NCBI GenBank assembly: GCA_964504025.1 | Contig: CAZDCO010000029.1 | Span: forward strand, 1-15,268 | Reading direction: 5' to 3' | DNA from: Scatosoma sp964504025 | Lineage (GTDB): Bacteria; Bacillota; Clostridia; Christensenellales; Borkfalkiaceae | Length of the DNA: 15,268 bases | Part shown: piece by piece, positions 6,570 through 13,459 of the stretch | Position numbering within the stretch: position 1 is the first letter of the stretch | Layout: every line of letters begins with the position of its first letter | Notes under the pieces: model-generated | What the model saw: only the letters and a program-made list of their open reading frames with translations | Databases searched by the model: none | Told to the model about the DNA's origin: nothing | Position numbers and translations under genes: made by a program

Positions 6570-7235
6570 ATGAAAATTTTAATTGTAGACGACGAGGAAA
6601 TGATACGCGGCGTCCTTCGGGAGTATATCGAGTTCGAGGGGAACGAAGCGTTCGAGGCGGCGGACGGCATGGAAGCGGTCAAGCTCTGTCGCGAAAACGA
6701 TTACGACTTGATTTTGATGGACGTGATGATGCCGCATTTGGACGGTTTTTCCGCCGTCAAGGAAATTAAAAAAAACAAGGATATTCCCGTCATTATGCTG
6801 TCGGCGCGCGGCGAAGAATACGACAAGCTGTTCGCGTTCGAAATCGGCGTGGACGATTACGTTACCAAACCGTTCTCCCCGAAAGAAGTCATGGCGCGGA
6901 TCAACGCGGTATCCAAACGCCGTACGCAAAAAAGTTCGGGCAACGAAATTTTGAAATTCGAGGGTTTGGAAGTGGATATGGCAGGGCGCAACGTCTACGT
7001 GGACGGCGTCAAGGCGGAGTTGACTCCGAAAGAATACGAGTTGCTTTTCTACCTCATTCGTAACAAGGGCATTGCGTTGACGCGCGAAAAACTCCTTTAC
7101 GACGTTTGGGGGTTCGATTTTTACGGCGACGACCGCACGGTGGATACGCACGTGAAAATGTTGCGCGGCAACTTGAAAGAATATCGTAAATTTATCGTTA
7201 CCCTGCGCGGCTTGGGCTATAAATTTGAAGCGTAA
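6570..7235 (+). CDS. OmpR/PhoB-family response regulator
   Basis: A 221-residue two-component response regulator. The receiver domain (1 to ~118) has the acidic pocket Asp7/Asp8, phospho-acceptor Asp51 in ILMDVMMPHLDG, Ser78 and Lys100 in TKPFSP. After a short linker, the C-terminal winged-helix DNA-binding domain (~128-221) shows ELTPKEYELLFYL, REKLLYDVWGFDFYG, RTVDTHVKMLRGNL and LRGLGYKFEA, the typical PhoB fold sequence. The SD (GAGGAG) is about 5 bases before the ATG. The partner kinase gene starts 5 bases after its stop. The stimulus and regulon cannot be told from sequence, and it does not match any named regulator strongly enough to give a symbol. Confidence 0.95.
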   Translation: MKILIVDDEEMIRGVLREYIEFEGNEAFEAADGMEAVKLCRENDYDLILMDVMMPHLDGFSAVKEIKKNKDIPVIMLSARGEEYDKLFAFEIGVDDYVTKPFSPKEVMARINAVSKRRTQKSSGNEILKFEGLEVDMAGRNVYVDGVKAELTPKEYELLFYLIRNKGIALTREKLLYDVWGFDFYGDDRTVDTHVKMLRGNLKEYRKFIVTLRGLGYKFEA

Positions 7236-7240
7236 GCGGT

Positions 7241-8713
7241 ATGGGGTTGCGTAGCGAAAGGCAAAACGGCGCGTCGCCGATGAAGAAGTCCGAACAAAAA
7301 CGGCAAAAGTACCGTCAAAAGCGGAAGAGTACCAGTATCTACTTCCTGCTTTGGGCGGCTTTTTCCGCATTCACTTTGCTCGTGTTGATTCTCTTCGGCT
7401 TGATCCAAAGCGTATTGCTTTCGCAATCGTATAAAGGCGCGGTGGCGAAGGACGTCAACCAAAAGGGCGAACAAATCGTTAGCGATCTGACGAACAATCG
7501 CTTGCCTGTGCAAAGCAATTGGAATATGTTCGTCAAAGGCTTGTCCGCGCACTACGGCGTGAATATCGTGCTACTCGGCGAGGATGGCGGAGTGTTGTTA
7601 GATTCTTCCGAAGGCTCGCGCGATTTCTCCGACGAGATCGTCGTACTGAAAGAAAAGTTGGAAGAACGCAAGCAGGATAGCGTAACCTACCAAGGAACGG
7701 GGGAGATCGTGTTCGGCGCGCGATTGTCCGCGACGGGACAGGACGCGCCCACATACGTTTACGTGTATAAATCGTTGGATATGTTGGAAACGGTGCTTTC
7801 CGAAATGCGCGTGCGTACGGGCTTGTTGACGATATTCACCCTCGTGCTCGCCTTTGCGGTATCGAGCGCGGTATCCGGTTGGCTCACTCGCCCGATTACC
7901 GACATGACGGCTTCCGCGCGGCGGCTTGCCGAAGGGGACTTCGACGTCGATTTTCACGGGGAAGATTACGGCAGCGAGCTTGCCGAACTTGCCGAAACGC
8001 TGAACTTTGCGCGCGACGAAATTTCTAAGACGGATACCATGCAAAAGGAAGTGATCGCCAACGTCTCGCACGATTTCAAAACGCCGTTGACGATGATCAA
8101 GGCGTACGCGTCCATGATCAAAGAAATATCGGGGAATAACCCCGAAAAACGGGAAAAACACGCGCAAGTCATTATCGACGAAGCCGACCGACTGACGACG
8201 CTCGTCGGCGACGTACTCGATTTGTCGAAACTCCGTTCGGGCATAGACGGCTTGCAGGTAGAAGAAGTGGATATGTCGGCAACGCTGTCGGCGATTTTGA
8301 CGAGATTTTCCTATTTGTCGGAGAGCGGCTACGTCTTTGAAACGGACGTCGAGGACGATTTGTTCACCCGTTGCGACGAAGTGAAGATGGAACAAGTCCT
8401 GTATAACCTGATCGGGAACGCCGTCAATTATACGGGGGAGGACAAGCGCGTACGCGTGGCGTTGAAACGGACGGGCGAAAACGTATTCCGCTTTTCCGTT
8501 ACCGATACGGGCGTCGGCATTTCCGAGGAAGAACTTTCCACCATTTGGGATCGCTATTGCCGTTCCGCAACCACCCATAAACGCCCCGTCAAGGGCACGG
8601 GTTTGGGGTTGTCGATCGTGAAAGCGGTGTTGCAAAGACACGGTTTTGCGTTCGGCGTGGATAGCCGCAAGGGCGCAGGCAGCACTTTTTGGGTAGATTT
8701 TCCGTTGGCGTAG
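7241..8713 (+). CDS. Membrane sensor histidine kinase
   Basis: A 490-residue HisKA-type kinase that pairs with the upstream regulator. In order: a basic cytoplasmic N-terminus, first transmembrane helix (~33-60), an extracytoplasmic sensor of ~130 residues with no recognised fold (61-192), second transmembrane helix (~194-214), HAMP linker (~215-265), dimerisation/phosphotransfer helix with His277 in VSHDFKTPLTMIKAYAS, then the ATPase domain with N box VLYNLIGNAVNYT (386-398), G1 DTGVGIS (422-428) and G2 KGTGLGLSIVK (451-461). The start is uncertain: ATG 7241 and ATG 7280 (residue 14) both lack a good SD, so translation is probably coupled to the regulator stop codon. The shorter form keeps all domains. 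Confidence 0.94.
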   Translation: MGLRSERQNGASPMKKSEQKRQKYRQKRKSTSIYFLLWAAFSAFTLLVLILFGLIQSVLLSQSYKGAVAKDVNQKGEQIVSDLTNNRLPVQSNWNMFVKGLSAHYGVNIVLLGEDGGVLLDSSEGSRDFSDEIVVLKEKLEERKQDSVTYQGTGEIVFGARLSATGQDAPTYVYVYKSLDMLETVLSEMRVRTGLLTIFTLVLAFAVSSAVSGWLTRPITDMTASARRLAEGDFDVDFHGEDYGSELAELAETLNFARDEISKTDTMQKEVIANVSHDFKTPLTMIKAYASMIKEISGNNPEKREKHAQVIIDEADRLTTLVGDVLDLSKLRSGIDGLQVEEVDMSATLSAILTRFSYLSESGYVFETDVEDDLFTRCDEVKMEQVLYNLIGNAVNYTGEDKRVRVALKRTGENVFRFSVTDTGVGISEEELSTIWDRYCRSATTHKRPVKGTGLGLSIVKAVLQRHGFAFGVDSRKGAGSTFWVDFPLA

Positions 8714-8722
8714 TCCGTTCGC

Positions 8723-8751
8723 TTGACAGCACGGGTAAGAAGTGGTATAGT
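8723..8751 (+). promoter_or_regulatory. Sigma-A promoter for the FMN riboswitch-ribU unit
   Basis: TTGACA (8723-8728), 17 bases, then TATAGT (8746-8751), preceded by TGG (an extended -10). The expected start near 8758 is just ahead of the riboswitch aptamer. Confidence 0.9.
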
Positions 8752-8772
8752 ATAAAAAAATTGAAGTTACCG

Positions 8773-8892
8773 ATATTCTTTGGGGCGAGGTGCGATTCCT
8801 CACCGGCAGTAGAGTCTGCGAAGAGCGTAAGCTCCCGAACGGGTGCAATTCCCGTACCGACGGTATAGTCCGGACGAGAAAGGAAGAAAGAG
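8773..8892 (+). ncRNA. FMN riboswitch (RFN element)
   Basis: The aptamer core is clear: TTTGGGGCGAGG opening, GATTCCTCACCGGC, then CCGACGGTATAGTCCGG and GAGAAAGG closing. Visible helices are GAGG/CCTC (P2), GCAG/CTGC (P3), GAGC-GTAA-GCTC at 8823-8834 with a GNRA tetraloop (P4), and ACGGG/CCCGT at 8839-8855 (P5). It binds flavin mononucleotide and turns off the downstream gene. It sits between a strong promoter and a terminator, and controls the riboflavin transporter ribU. Confidence 0.96.
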
Positions 8893-8893
8893 T

Positions 8894-8919
8894 GGGAAAG
8901 GGGCGTTTTGCCCGTTCCC
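8894..8919 (+). other. Hairpin in the riboswitch expression platform
   Basis: GGGAA (8894-8898) pairs with TTCCC (8915-8919) and GGGC (8901-8904) with GCCC (8910-8913) around a GTTTT loop, with a small internal bulge. It lies between the aptamer and the terminator. Its right arm contains CCCGT, present again at 8917-8921, which could instead pair with ACGGG (8948-8952) of the terminator and act as an antiterminator (inference). Confidence 0.5.
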
Positions 8920-8934
8920 GTTCGTCGCTTTGCG

Positions 8935-8962
8935 CCGCTCCGAGGGTACGGGGCGGTTTTTT
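8935..8962 (+). terminator. Riboswitch-controlled intrinsic terminator
   Basis: CCGCTCCG (8935-8942) pairs with CGGGGCGG (8949-8956, one T.G pair) around AGGGTA, followed by six T. The ribU SD AAGGAG (8963-8968) begins immediately after the T run and is outside the stem, so control should be at transcription termination rather than translation. Confidence 0.88.
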
Positions 8963-8977
8963 AAGGAGTAACGAAAG

Positions 8978-9544
8978 ATGAAAGCAAAAAATCGGGACGG
9001 TAAAAATCGTTTTTCGGCAAAGCGCGTGGCGGTAACGGCGATGTTCGTGGCGTTGGCGTTCGCCGTGAGTTGGATAGAAATTCCCTTCCCTTGGTTACCC
9101 TTTTTGAAGTTGGATCTCGGCAACGTCTTTATCCTGCTCGTCGGGTTTTTGTTAGGCCCGATCGAGGGGATCGTTACGTGCGTCGTGAAAGAGGGGCTGC
9201 GCGCCCTGCTCAGCGGTAGCGGCGGCGTGGGGGAGATCGCCAACTGTATCGCGACGTCGGCGTATATCCTGTTGCCGGCGACGGTCTATCGCTTTCGCAA
9301 GGGCATCAAAACGGTCGTGGCGTGCTTGGCGGCGGCTTGTCCGATCGGTACGGCGGCGGCGTTGCTCACCAACCGTTTCATCACCTTTCCGCTCTTTTTG
9401 GGTGCGGAAACGGGCGCGGCGATATTCTACGAGAGTTTTTGGCTGATCGTGGCGTTCAACCTCGTCAAGACGGCACTCGTCGGCGCGCTGACTTTGTTGC
9501 TGTATAAGAGATTGTCGAATTTCTTAAAAAAGTTCAAAATTTGA
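8978..9544 (+). CDS. ribU: Riboflavin ECF transporter substrate-binding component RibU
   Basis: A 188-residue integral membrane S component of an energy-coupling factor (ECF) transporter. It binds riboflavin in the membrane and works with the shared EcfA1-EcfA2-EcfT energising module, which is not encoded in this window. The basic start (residues 1-15) leads into about six hydrophobic segments. Typical features are RVAVTAMFVALAFAVSWIEI in helix 1, LDLGNVFILLVGFLLGPIEG (46-65) and a conserved VKEGLRALLSGSGGVGEIAN stretch (70-89). The FMN riboswitch directly upstream independently supports the substrate. SD AAGGAG (8963-8968) is 9 bases before the ATG. The gene is a single cistron with a new promoter after it. 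Confidence 0.95.
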   Translation: MKAKNRDGKNRFSAKRVAVTAMFVALAFAVSWIEIPFPWLPFLKLDLGNVFILLVGFLLGPIEGIVTCVVKEGLRALLSGSGGVGEIANCIATSAYILLPATVYRFRKGIKTVVACLAAACPIGTAAALLTNRFITFPLFLGAETGAAIFYESFWLIVAFNLVKTALVGALTLLLYKRLSNFLKKFKI

Positions 9545-9574
9545 TTGCGCTTTCGGCGCGTTGTATGGTATAAT
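9545..9574 (+). promoter_or_regulatory. Promoter for tsaE-tsaB-rimI
   Basis: An ideal extended -10, TGG-TATAAT (9566-9574), preceded at 18 bases by a weaker TTGCGC (9545-9550). The -10 ends only 6 bases before the tsaE ATG at 9581, so the predicted transcription start falls on or next to the start codon. Confidence 0.8.
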
Positions 9575-9580
9575 AGGCGT

Positions 9581-9985
9581 ATGAGTACATTCATTTCAAA
9601 ATCGAGAGAGGACACGGAAGCGTTTGCGTGCGCGTACGCGAAAACGTTGCGCGGCGGCGACGTCGTGCTGTTGGACGGGGACATGGGCGCAGGCAAAACG
9701 GTCTTTGCCAAAGGCGTTGCCAAGGGCTTGGGGATCGAAGAGGAAGTAACCAGCCCCACCTACGCGTATATGAACGATTACGACGGCAGGCTGTTCCATT
9801 ACGATTGCTACCGCATTGAAAGCGTGGAGCAAGCGGAGCAGTTGGGGCTTGCCGACTATTTCGATATGGGCGGCGTATGCCTGATCGAATGGGCGCAAAA
9901 TATCGCGCCGTTGTTGCCGCCCGCGGTGAAACGGGTGCGGATCGAAAAACGCGGCGAGAACGAGCGCGCGATTTATACCGAATAA
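9581..9985 (+). CDS. tsaE: tRNA t6A biosynthesis ATPase TsaE
   Basis: TsaE is the ATPase that supports the TsaB-TsaD complex in making N6-threonylcarbamoyladenosine at A37 of tRNAs reading ANN codons. The 134-residue product has the P-loop GDMGAGKT (33-40), SPTYAYMNDY (58-67), the FHYDCYRIE segment (72-80) with its conserved Asp75 and Tyr77-Arg78, and the CLIEWAQ motif. ATG 9581 is preferred because the protein then begins just before the family's first conserved strand; an upstream in-frame TTG at 9545 lies inside the promoter. No SD precedes the ATG and the promoter is immediately adjacent, pointing to a leaderless mRNA. tsaB and rimI follow in the usual order. Confidence 0.94.
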   Translation: MSTFISKSREDTEAFACAYAKTLRGGDVVLLDGDMGAGKTVFAKGVAKGLGIEEEVTSPTYAYMNDYDGRLFHYDCYRIESVEQAEQLGLADYFDMGGVCLIEWAQNIAPLLPPAVKRVRIEKRGENERAIYTE

Positions 9986-10003
9986 ATGGAGGAGGACGAG
10001 AGC

Positions 10004-10633
10004 GTGGACAAGTATTTGGCGTTACATACCTGTGGCGACGGCTTATACGTCGTAGTCGGCAAAAACGGCGAGCACTACTCCCGTTGCGTACCCGATTGCG
10101 CCATGCGACAATCGAGTTTGTGGCTGGGCGTCGTGGACGAATTGCTCGGTGAAGCGAATATGACGTTGGCGGATTGCGATTTCTTTTCGGCAGTCGTCGG
10201 GGCAGGCTCGTTTACGGGGATACGGATTGGAATTTCCGCCGTCAAGGGCTTTGCGTTGGTGCACGGAAAGAAAACGTTGCCTATCACCTCTTTCGAGTTG
10301 GCGGCATATAATGGCTTAGACGGCGCGAACGAAGAAAAGCGGCTGTGTTTGGTAGACGCCATGCACGGCGCGTACTACGCTTGCGGCTATCAAAATGGCA
10401 AGCAAGTGCTTGCGCCTGCCTACTTGACGGAAGCGGAAGTCCTTGCGTTGCGCGACGAGGGATACGTCCTTTGCGCTACGTCGCCGTTGCCCTTGACCGT
10501 ACCCGTGCGGTATACGTCTACGGTGGACGGCTTGATCGCGGCGGTGGAAAGACGGGCGAGCGAAAACGCGTTCGCGCCCCTTGCGGCACTCTACGTGCGC
10601 AAGAGCTCGGCGGAGTTGAATTTATGCAGGTAG
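10004..10633 (+). CDS. tsaB: tRNA t6A biosynthesis protein TsaB
   Basis: TsaB is an inactive ASKHA-fold paralogue of TsaD that scaffolds the t6A-forming complex. The 209-residue product has the signature VVGAGSFTGIRIG (64-76), close to the family's GPGSFTGLRIG, followed by AVKGFAL. The N-terminal strand reads LALHTC where most relatives have AIDTS. The GTG at 10004 is chosen because a perfect SD AGGAGG (9990-9995) sits 8 bases before it; the in-frame ATG at 9986 overlaps that SD and has none of its own. The gene begins 18 bases after the tsaE stop and overlaps rimI by 10 bases. tsaD, the catalytic partner, is not in the window. Confidence 0.92.
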   Translation: MDKYLALHTCGDGLYVVVGKNGEHYSRCVPDCAMRQSSLWLGVVDELLGEANMTLADCDFFSAVVGAGSFTGIRIGISAVKGFALVHGKKTLPITSFELAAYNGLDGANEEKRLCLVDAMHGAYYACGYQNGKQVLAPAYLTEAEVLALRDEGYVLCATSPLPLTVPVRYTSTVDGLIAAVERRASENAFAPLAALYVRKSSAELNLCR

Positions 10634-11061
10634 TCCTGTCGTCGTGGACGGAAGCCGATTTCGGCTGCGTGGCGGCGTTGGAGAAGAGGTGCTTTGCGGA
10701 CGCGTGGACGGAAGAACAGCTTTCGGGCGCGTTTCATCGCGTCGATTTCTACGGCAAAACGCTTTCCGTAGACGGAAAAATCGAGGGGTATCTTTGCGCG
10801 ACGCAACTGTTTGAAGAGGCGGAATTGCTGAATATCGCGGTATCGCCCGAACGTCGCGGCAACGGCTACGGCGGCGCGTTGTTGGACGATTTTTTACGGG
10901 AAATGCGTTCGCGCGGCGTGGAACGGGTATATTTAGAGGTGCGCCTTTCCAACGTCGCGGCAAGGAGTTTATACGAAAAGCGCGGCTTTACGCAAACGCG
11001 CGTACGGGATAAATATTACGCCGACGGGGAATCGGCTTTGGAAATGGTAAAGACCCTGTAA
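10624..11061 (+). CDS. rimI: Ribosomal protein S18 alanine N-acetyltransferase-like GNAT (RimI)
   Basis: A 145-residue GNAT acetyltransferase. RimI acetylates the N-terminal alanine of ribosomal protein S18, and in many Bacillota the gene lies with tsaE and tsaB as here. Visible are the N-terminal DFGCVAALEKRCFADAWTE (the family's E..CF..PW.E motif), the acetyl-CoA loop PERRGNGYGGALL (75-87) with its R/Q-x-x-G-x-G pattern, EVRLSNVAARSLYEKRGF with the conserved Asn and Tyr, and the C-terminal RVRDKYYADGESALEM. ATG 10624 is supported by SD GGAG (10612-10615) with an 8-base spacer, inside the end of tsaB. The true substrate is inferred from context; GNAT families are promiscuous. Confidence 0.9.
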   Translation: MQVVLSSWTEADFGCVAALEKRCFADAWTEEQLSGAFHRVDFYGKTLSVDGKIEGYLCATQLFEEAELLNIAVSPERRGNGYGGALLDDFLREMRSRGVERVYLEVRLSNVAARSLYEKRGFTQTRVRDKYYADGESALEMVKTL

Positions 11062-11084
11062 CGGTATCGACGAGGAGAACGCAT

Positions 11085-11801
11085 TTGACTATCGAACGGC
11101 TCGGCGTTTCGTTTTTACAACGGGGAGAGGGCAAAGACTTGTTGTTTTTGCACGGGTATATGTCCTCCAAGGAAGCGTTCGCCGCGCAAACGGCGTATTT
11201 TTCTCGCTTTTACAAAGTAACGGCGATCGACTTTTTGGGGTTCGGGCAAAGCGCGCCGCTATCCTCGCCCTTTTCCGTTACCGATTACGGGCGTTGGCTC
11301 GCGGAAGCGCTACGGGCGTTGTCCGTGCGCAGACCGCACGTCGTCGCCCATTCGTTCGGGTGCAGAGTGGCGATTCGCGCGGCAGCGGAGGACGAAACTC
11401 TATTCGATAAAATCGTGTTGGCAGCCCCTGCCGGCGTCGTATTGCGGCGCGGACTGCGCTACCGTTGCAAGGTACAAAGCTACCGTATCGTGAAGAAATT
11501 TGCGCCGTCGTTCGCCGAAAGGAAGTTCGGCAGCGAAGAATACCGTTCCCTTTCGCCCGTGATGAAAGAGAGTTACAAAGCGATCGTCAACGAGGACTTG
11601 CGCGGATACGCGCGGCGCGTTTGTAACGACGTGCTGATCGTGCAGGGCAGGGAGGATCGGACGGTGCGCGAAGCGGAGGCGGAAGCGTATTTACGGGCGT
11701 TCCCCAACGCCGTGATGAAGAAAATAGACGGCGGACATTTCGCGTTCGCGGAAAACGCCGTAGACTTTAATTTGATAACAGAGGAATTTTTATATGACTG
11801 A
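11085..11801 (+). CDS. Alpha/beta hydrolase of unknown substrate
   Basis: A 238-residue alpha/beta-hydrolase-fold enzyme. It shows the oxyanion loop LFLHGYMSS (20-28), IDFLGFGQS, the nucleophile elbow VAHSFGCR with Ser90 (A-x-S-x-G form), the acid Asp191 in QGREDRTV and His218 in GGHFAF, so the catalytic triad is complete. There is no signal peptide, so it should be cytoplasmic. The start is TTG at 11085, supported by SD AGGAG (11073-11077) with a 7-base spacer. Its last 8 bases overlap the Mur ligase gene, implying translational coupling and perhaps a role tied to cell-wall precursors (inference). Substrate cannot be predicted; esterase, thioesterase or amidase activity are all possible. Confidence 0.88.
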   Translation: MTIERLGVSFLQRGEGKDLLFLHGYMSSKEAFAAQTAYFSRFYKVTAIDFLGFGQSAPLSSPFSVTDYGRWLAEALRALSVRRPHVVAHSFGCRVAIRAAAEDETLFDKIVLAAPAGVVLRRGLRYRCKVQSYRIVKKFAPSFAERKFGSEEYRSLSPVMKESYKAIVNEDLRGYARRVCNDVLIVQGREDRTVREAEAEAYLRAFPNAVMKKIDGGHFAFAENAVDFNLITEEFLYD

Positions 11802-13395
11802 CGTATGGGCAAGAATCGCGGCGAGCGTCGTCGCGGCAACCGTTTTCAGTTTGGCTACGCTGCAATCGCTCGGCGCGTTGCAACAGGGCGGCTATAAAAA
11901 CGGCGCGTATTTGCGCTGGTTGCGGAAGAAGGAAAACATGACGTTCAACCGTCTGTGGGTATGGGCGTTGTGCTTGGCGTTGGCAACGGCGGTAACGTCG
12001 CTGAGTTTTTCGTTCTTGACGACGACGGGCGCGTTGGCAATCTCCGCCGTGCCGTTCGCAGTGCTTTGCGGACTGTTCTTGCACGCCGAAGGTAAATACG
12101 CGTTGAAAGTGCCTATTCGTCGCACGCCCCGTCTGCGTCGACTGTTCGCCTGCTATTGGCTCGTCGTCGCTTCGTTTTGCTACGCCTTTATCGCTCTTTT
12201 GTGCTTCTTGGCGGAGTGGAACGGTTCGGCGTTGTACGCGTTGATCGCGTACGTACCCTTTTGCGCAACCCCCGTATTGCTCCCCTTCCTCCTTTGTCTT
12301 ACGAACGCAATCGAGGGCGCGGTCGAGAGTGCGAGAAACGCGCGTTTCGTGAAACGAATGGGGCAGGTATTAGACAAAACGGAGATCGTGCGCGTGGCAG
12401 TCGTGGGTAGCTACGGCAAAACGACGGTGAAACGCATCTTGACGCAACTCCTTTCCACGAAATATTCCGTCGTGGCGACGCCCCTTTCGTATAACACTCC
12501 GATCGGCGTGGCGAGTACGGTATCGCAACCCGATTTTGCCAAGAAGCAAGTGCTGATCGCGGAGATGGGCGCGCGCAAGGCAGGGGATATTCGCGAATTG
12601 TGCGATATGGTCAAACCGCAATACGCCGTATTCACGGGCGTGTGCGAACAGCATATCGAAACGTTCGGGTCGTTGGAAAACGTATGGGCGGAGAAGAGCG
12701 AAATTTTACGCACAAACGCCGTCGTCGTTTGCGGCGAGAGCGTACGCCCGTTCGTCGAACGCGATTCCGATTTGGCGCGCACCGCGAAATTCGCAGATAA
12801 AGAAATATGCAAAAACGTGTGCTACGGCGCGACGGAAACGGAGTTCACGCTGTGTGTGGACGGCGCGGAAACGCCCGTGAAAGTGCAACTGCTCGGCGAA
12901 GCGGCGGTGGAGGATATTACCCTTGCCGTGGCGTTGGCGAAGGAAATGGGCTTGACGGCGGACGAAATCGCGCGCGGTTTGCAGGGGCTGACGCCCGTGG
13001 AACACAGGCTGCAACTGTTGGAAAACGGCGGCGTGTATATCTTGGACGACGGCTATAATTGCAATATTTACGGCGCGAAGAACGCACTCCGTGCACTGGC
13101 GCGCTTTTCGGGCAAAAAATACGTCGTAACGCCGGGGATCGTCGAATGCGGAGTGTTGCACGCGCAAACGAACGGCGCGTTGGGCGCGCTGCTTGCCGAG
13201 GGGGACTTCGATTTGATCGTACTTGTCGGCGATACGCTGGTAACGGCGGTGAAGAACGGCTACGTTGCCGCAGGCGGCGACGCGGAAAAACTCAAAACGG
13301 TCAAGACGTTGTTCGCTGCGCAGGAAGAGTTGTCGCAACGGCTGCACGCAGGGGACGCGGTACTCTTTTTGAACGATTTGCCCGACGTGTATTGA
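11794..13395 (+). CDS. Membrane-anchored MurF-like Mur ligase
   Basis: A 533-residue protein joining an N-terminal membrane region to a Mur ligase core. Residues 1-175 hold about four or five hydrophobic helices (~7-30, 53-70, 78-97, 118-140, 146-170) instead of the usual MurF UDP-binding domain. The ATP-binding and C-terminal domains follow: P-loop VGSYGKTT (204-211), LSYNTPIGVAST (231-242), AEMGARKAGDI (256-266), HIETFGSLENVWAEKSEI (287-304), LTPVEHRLQLL (399-409), ILDDGYNCN (416-424, MurF DDSYNANP-like) and VTPGIVECG (445-453). MurF adds D-Ala-D-Ala to the UDP-MurNAc-tripeptide; ddl next door makes that dipeptide. SD GAGGA (11781-11785) supports the ATG. Whether it is the cell's main MurF or a paralogue cannot be told. 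Confidence 0.87.
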   Translation: MTDVWARIAASVVAATVFSLATLQSLGALQQGGYKNGAYLRWLRKKENMTFNRLWVWALCLALATAVTSLSFSFLTTTGALAISAVPFAVLCGLFLHAEGKYALKVPIRRTPRLRRLFACYWLVVASFCYAFIALLCFLAEWNGSALYALIAYVPFCATPVLLPFLLCLTNAIEGAVESARNARFVKRMGQVLDKTEIVRVAVVGSYGKTTVKRILTQLLSTKYSVVATPLSYNTPIGVASTVSQPDFAKKQVLIAEMGARKAGDIRELCDMVKPQYAVFTGVCEQHIETFGSLENVWAEKSEILRTNAVVVCGESVRPFVERDSDLARTAKFADKEICKNVCYGATETEFTLCVDGAETPVKVQLLGEAAVEDITLAVALAKEMGLTADEIARGLQGLTPVEHRLQLLENGGVYILDDGYNCNIYGAKNALRALARFSGKKYVVTPGIVECGVLHAQTNGALGALLAEGDFDLIVLVGDTLVTAVKNGYVAAGGDAEKLKTVKTLFAAQEELSQRLHAGDAVLFLNDLPDVY

Positions 13396-13415
13396 CGAAA
13401 GGATAAAAAGCGAAT

Positions 13416-13457
13416 AAAAACACCAAAGCGAAAAAATCAAGTAGCGGAGGTGTTTTT
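13416..13457 (+). promoter_or_regulatory. Hairpin covering the ddl ribosome binding site
   Basis: AAAAACACC (13416-13424) can pair over 9 bp with GGTGTTTTT (13449-13457). The right arm includes the last two G of the SD GGAGG (13446-13450) and runs into a seven-T tract that ends one base before the ddl ATG (13460). It could act as a weak terminator for the Mur ligase message or as a translational brake on ddl; the stem has only four G-C pairs. Confidence 0.5.
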
Positions 13458-13459
13458 TT

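Noticed and set aside
7598..8848. A 416-codon open frame on the minus strand
   Set aside because: It lies opposite the histidine kinase and the riboswitch, has a His/Arg-rich composition typical of antisense frames in this codon usage, and shows no motif or SD.
9548..9559. Terminator between ribU and tsaE (GCGC-TTTCG-GCGC)
   Set aside because: The stem is only about 4 bp and no T run follows; it lies inside the tsaE promoter spacer.
9986..10003. ATG 9986 as the tsaB start
   Set aside because: That ATG overlaps the AGGAGG ribosome binding site, which is ideally spaced for the GTG at 10004.
10345..10623. A 93-residue N-terminal extension of RimI
   Set aside because: The upstream in-frame stretch is the shadow of tsaB; the GNAT domain starts at ATG 10624, which has its own SD.
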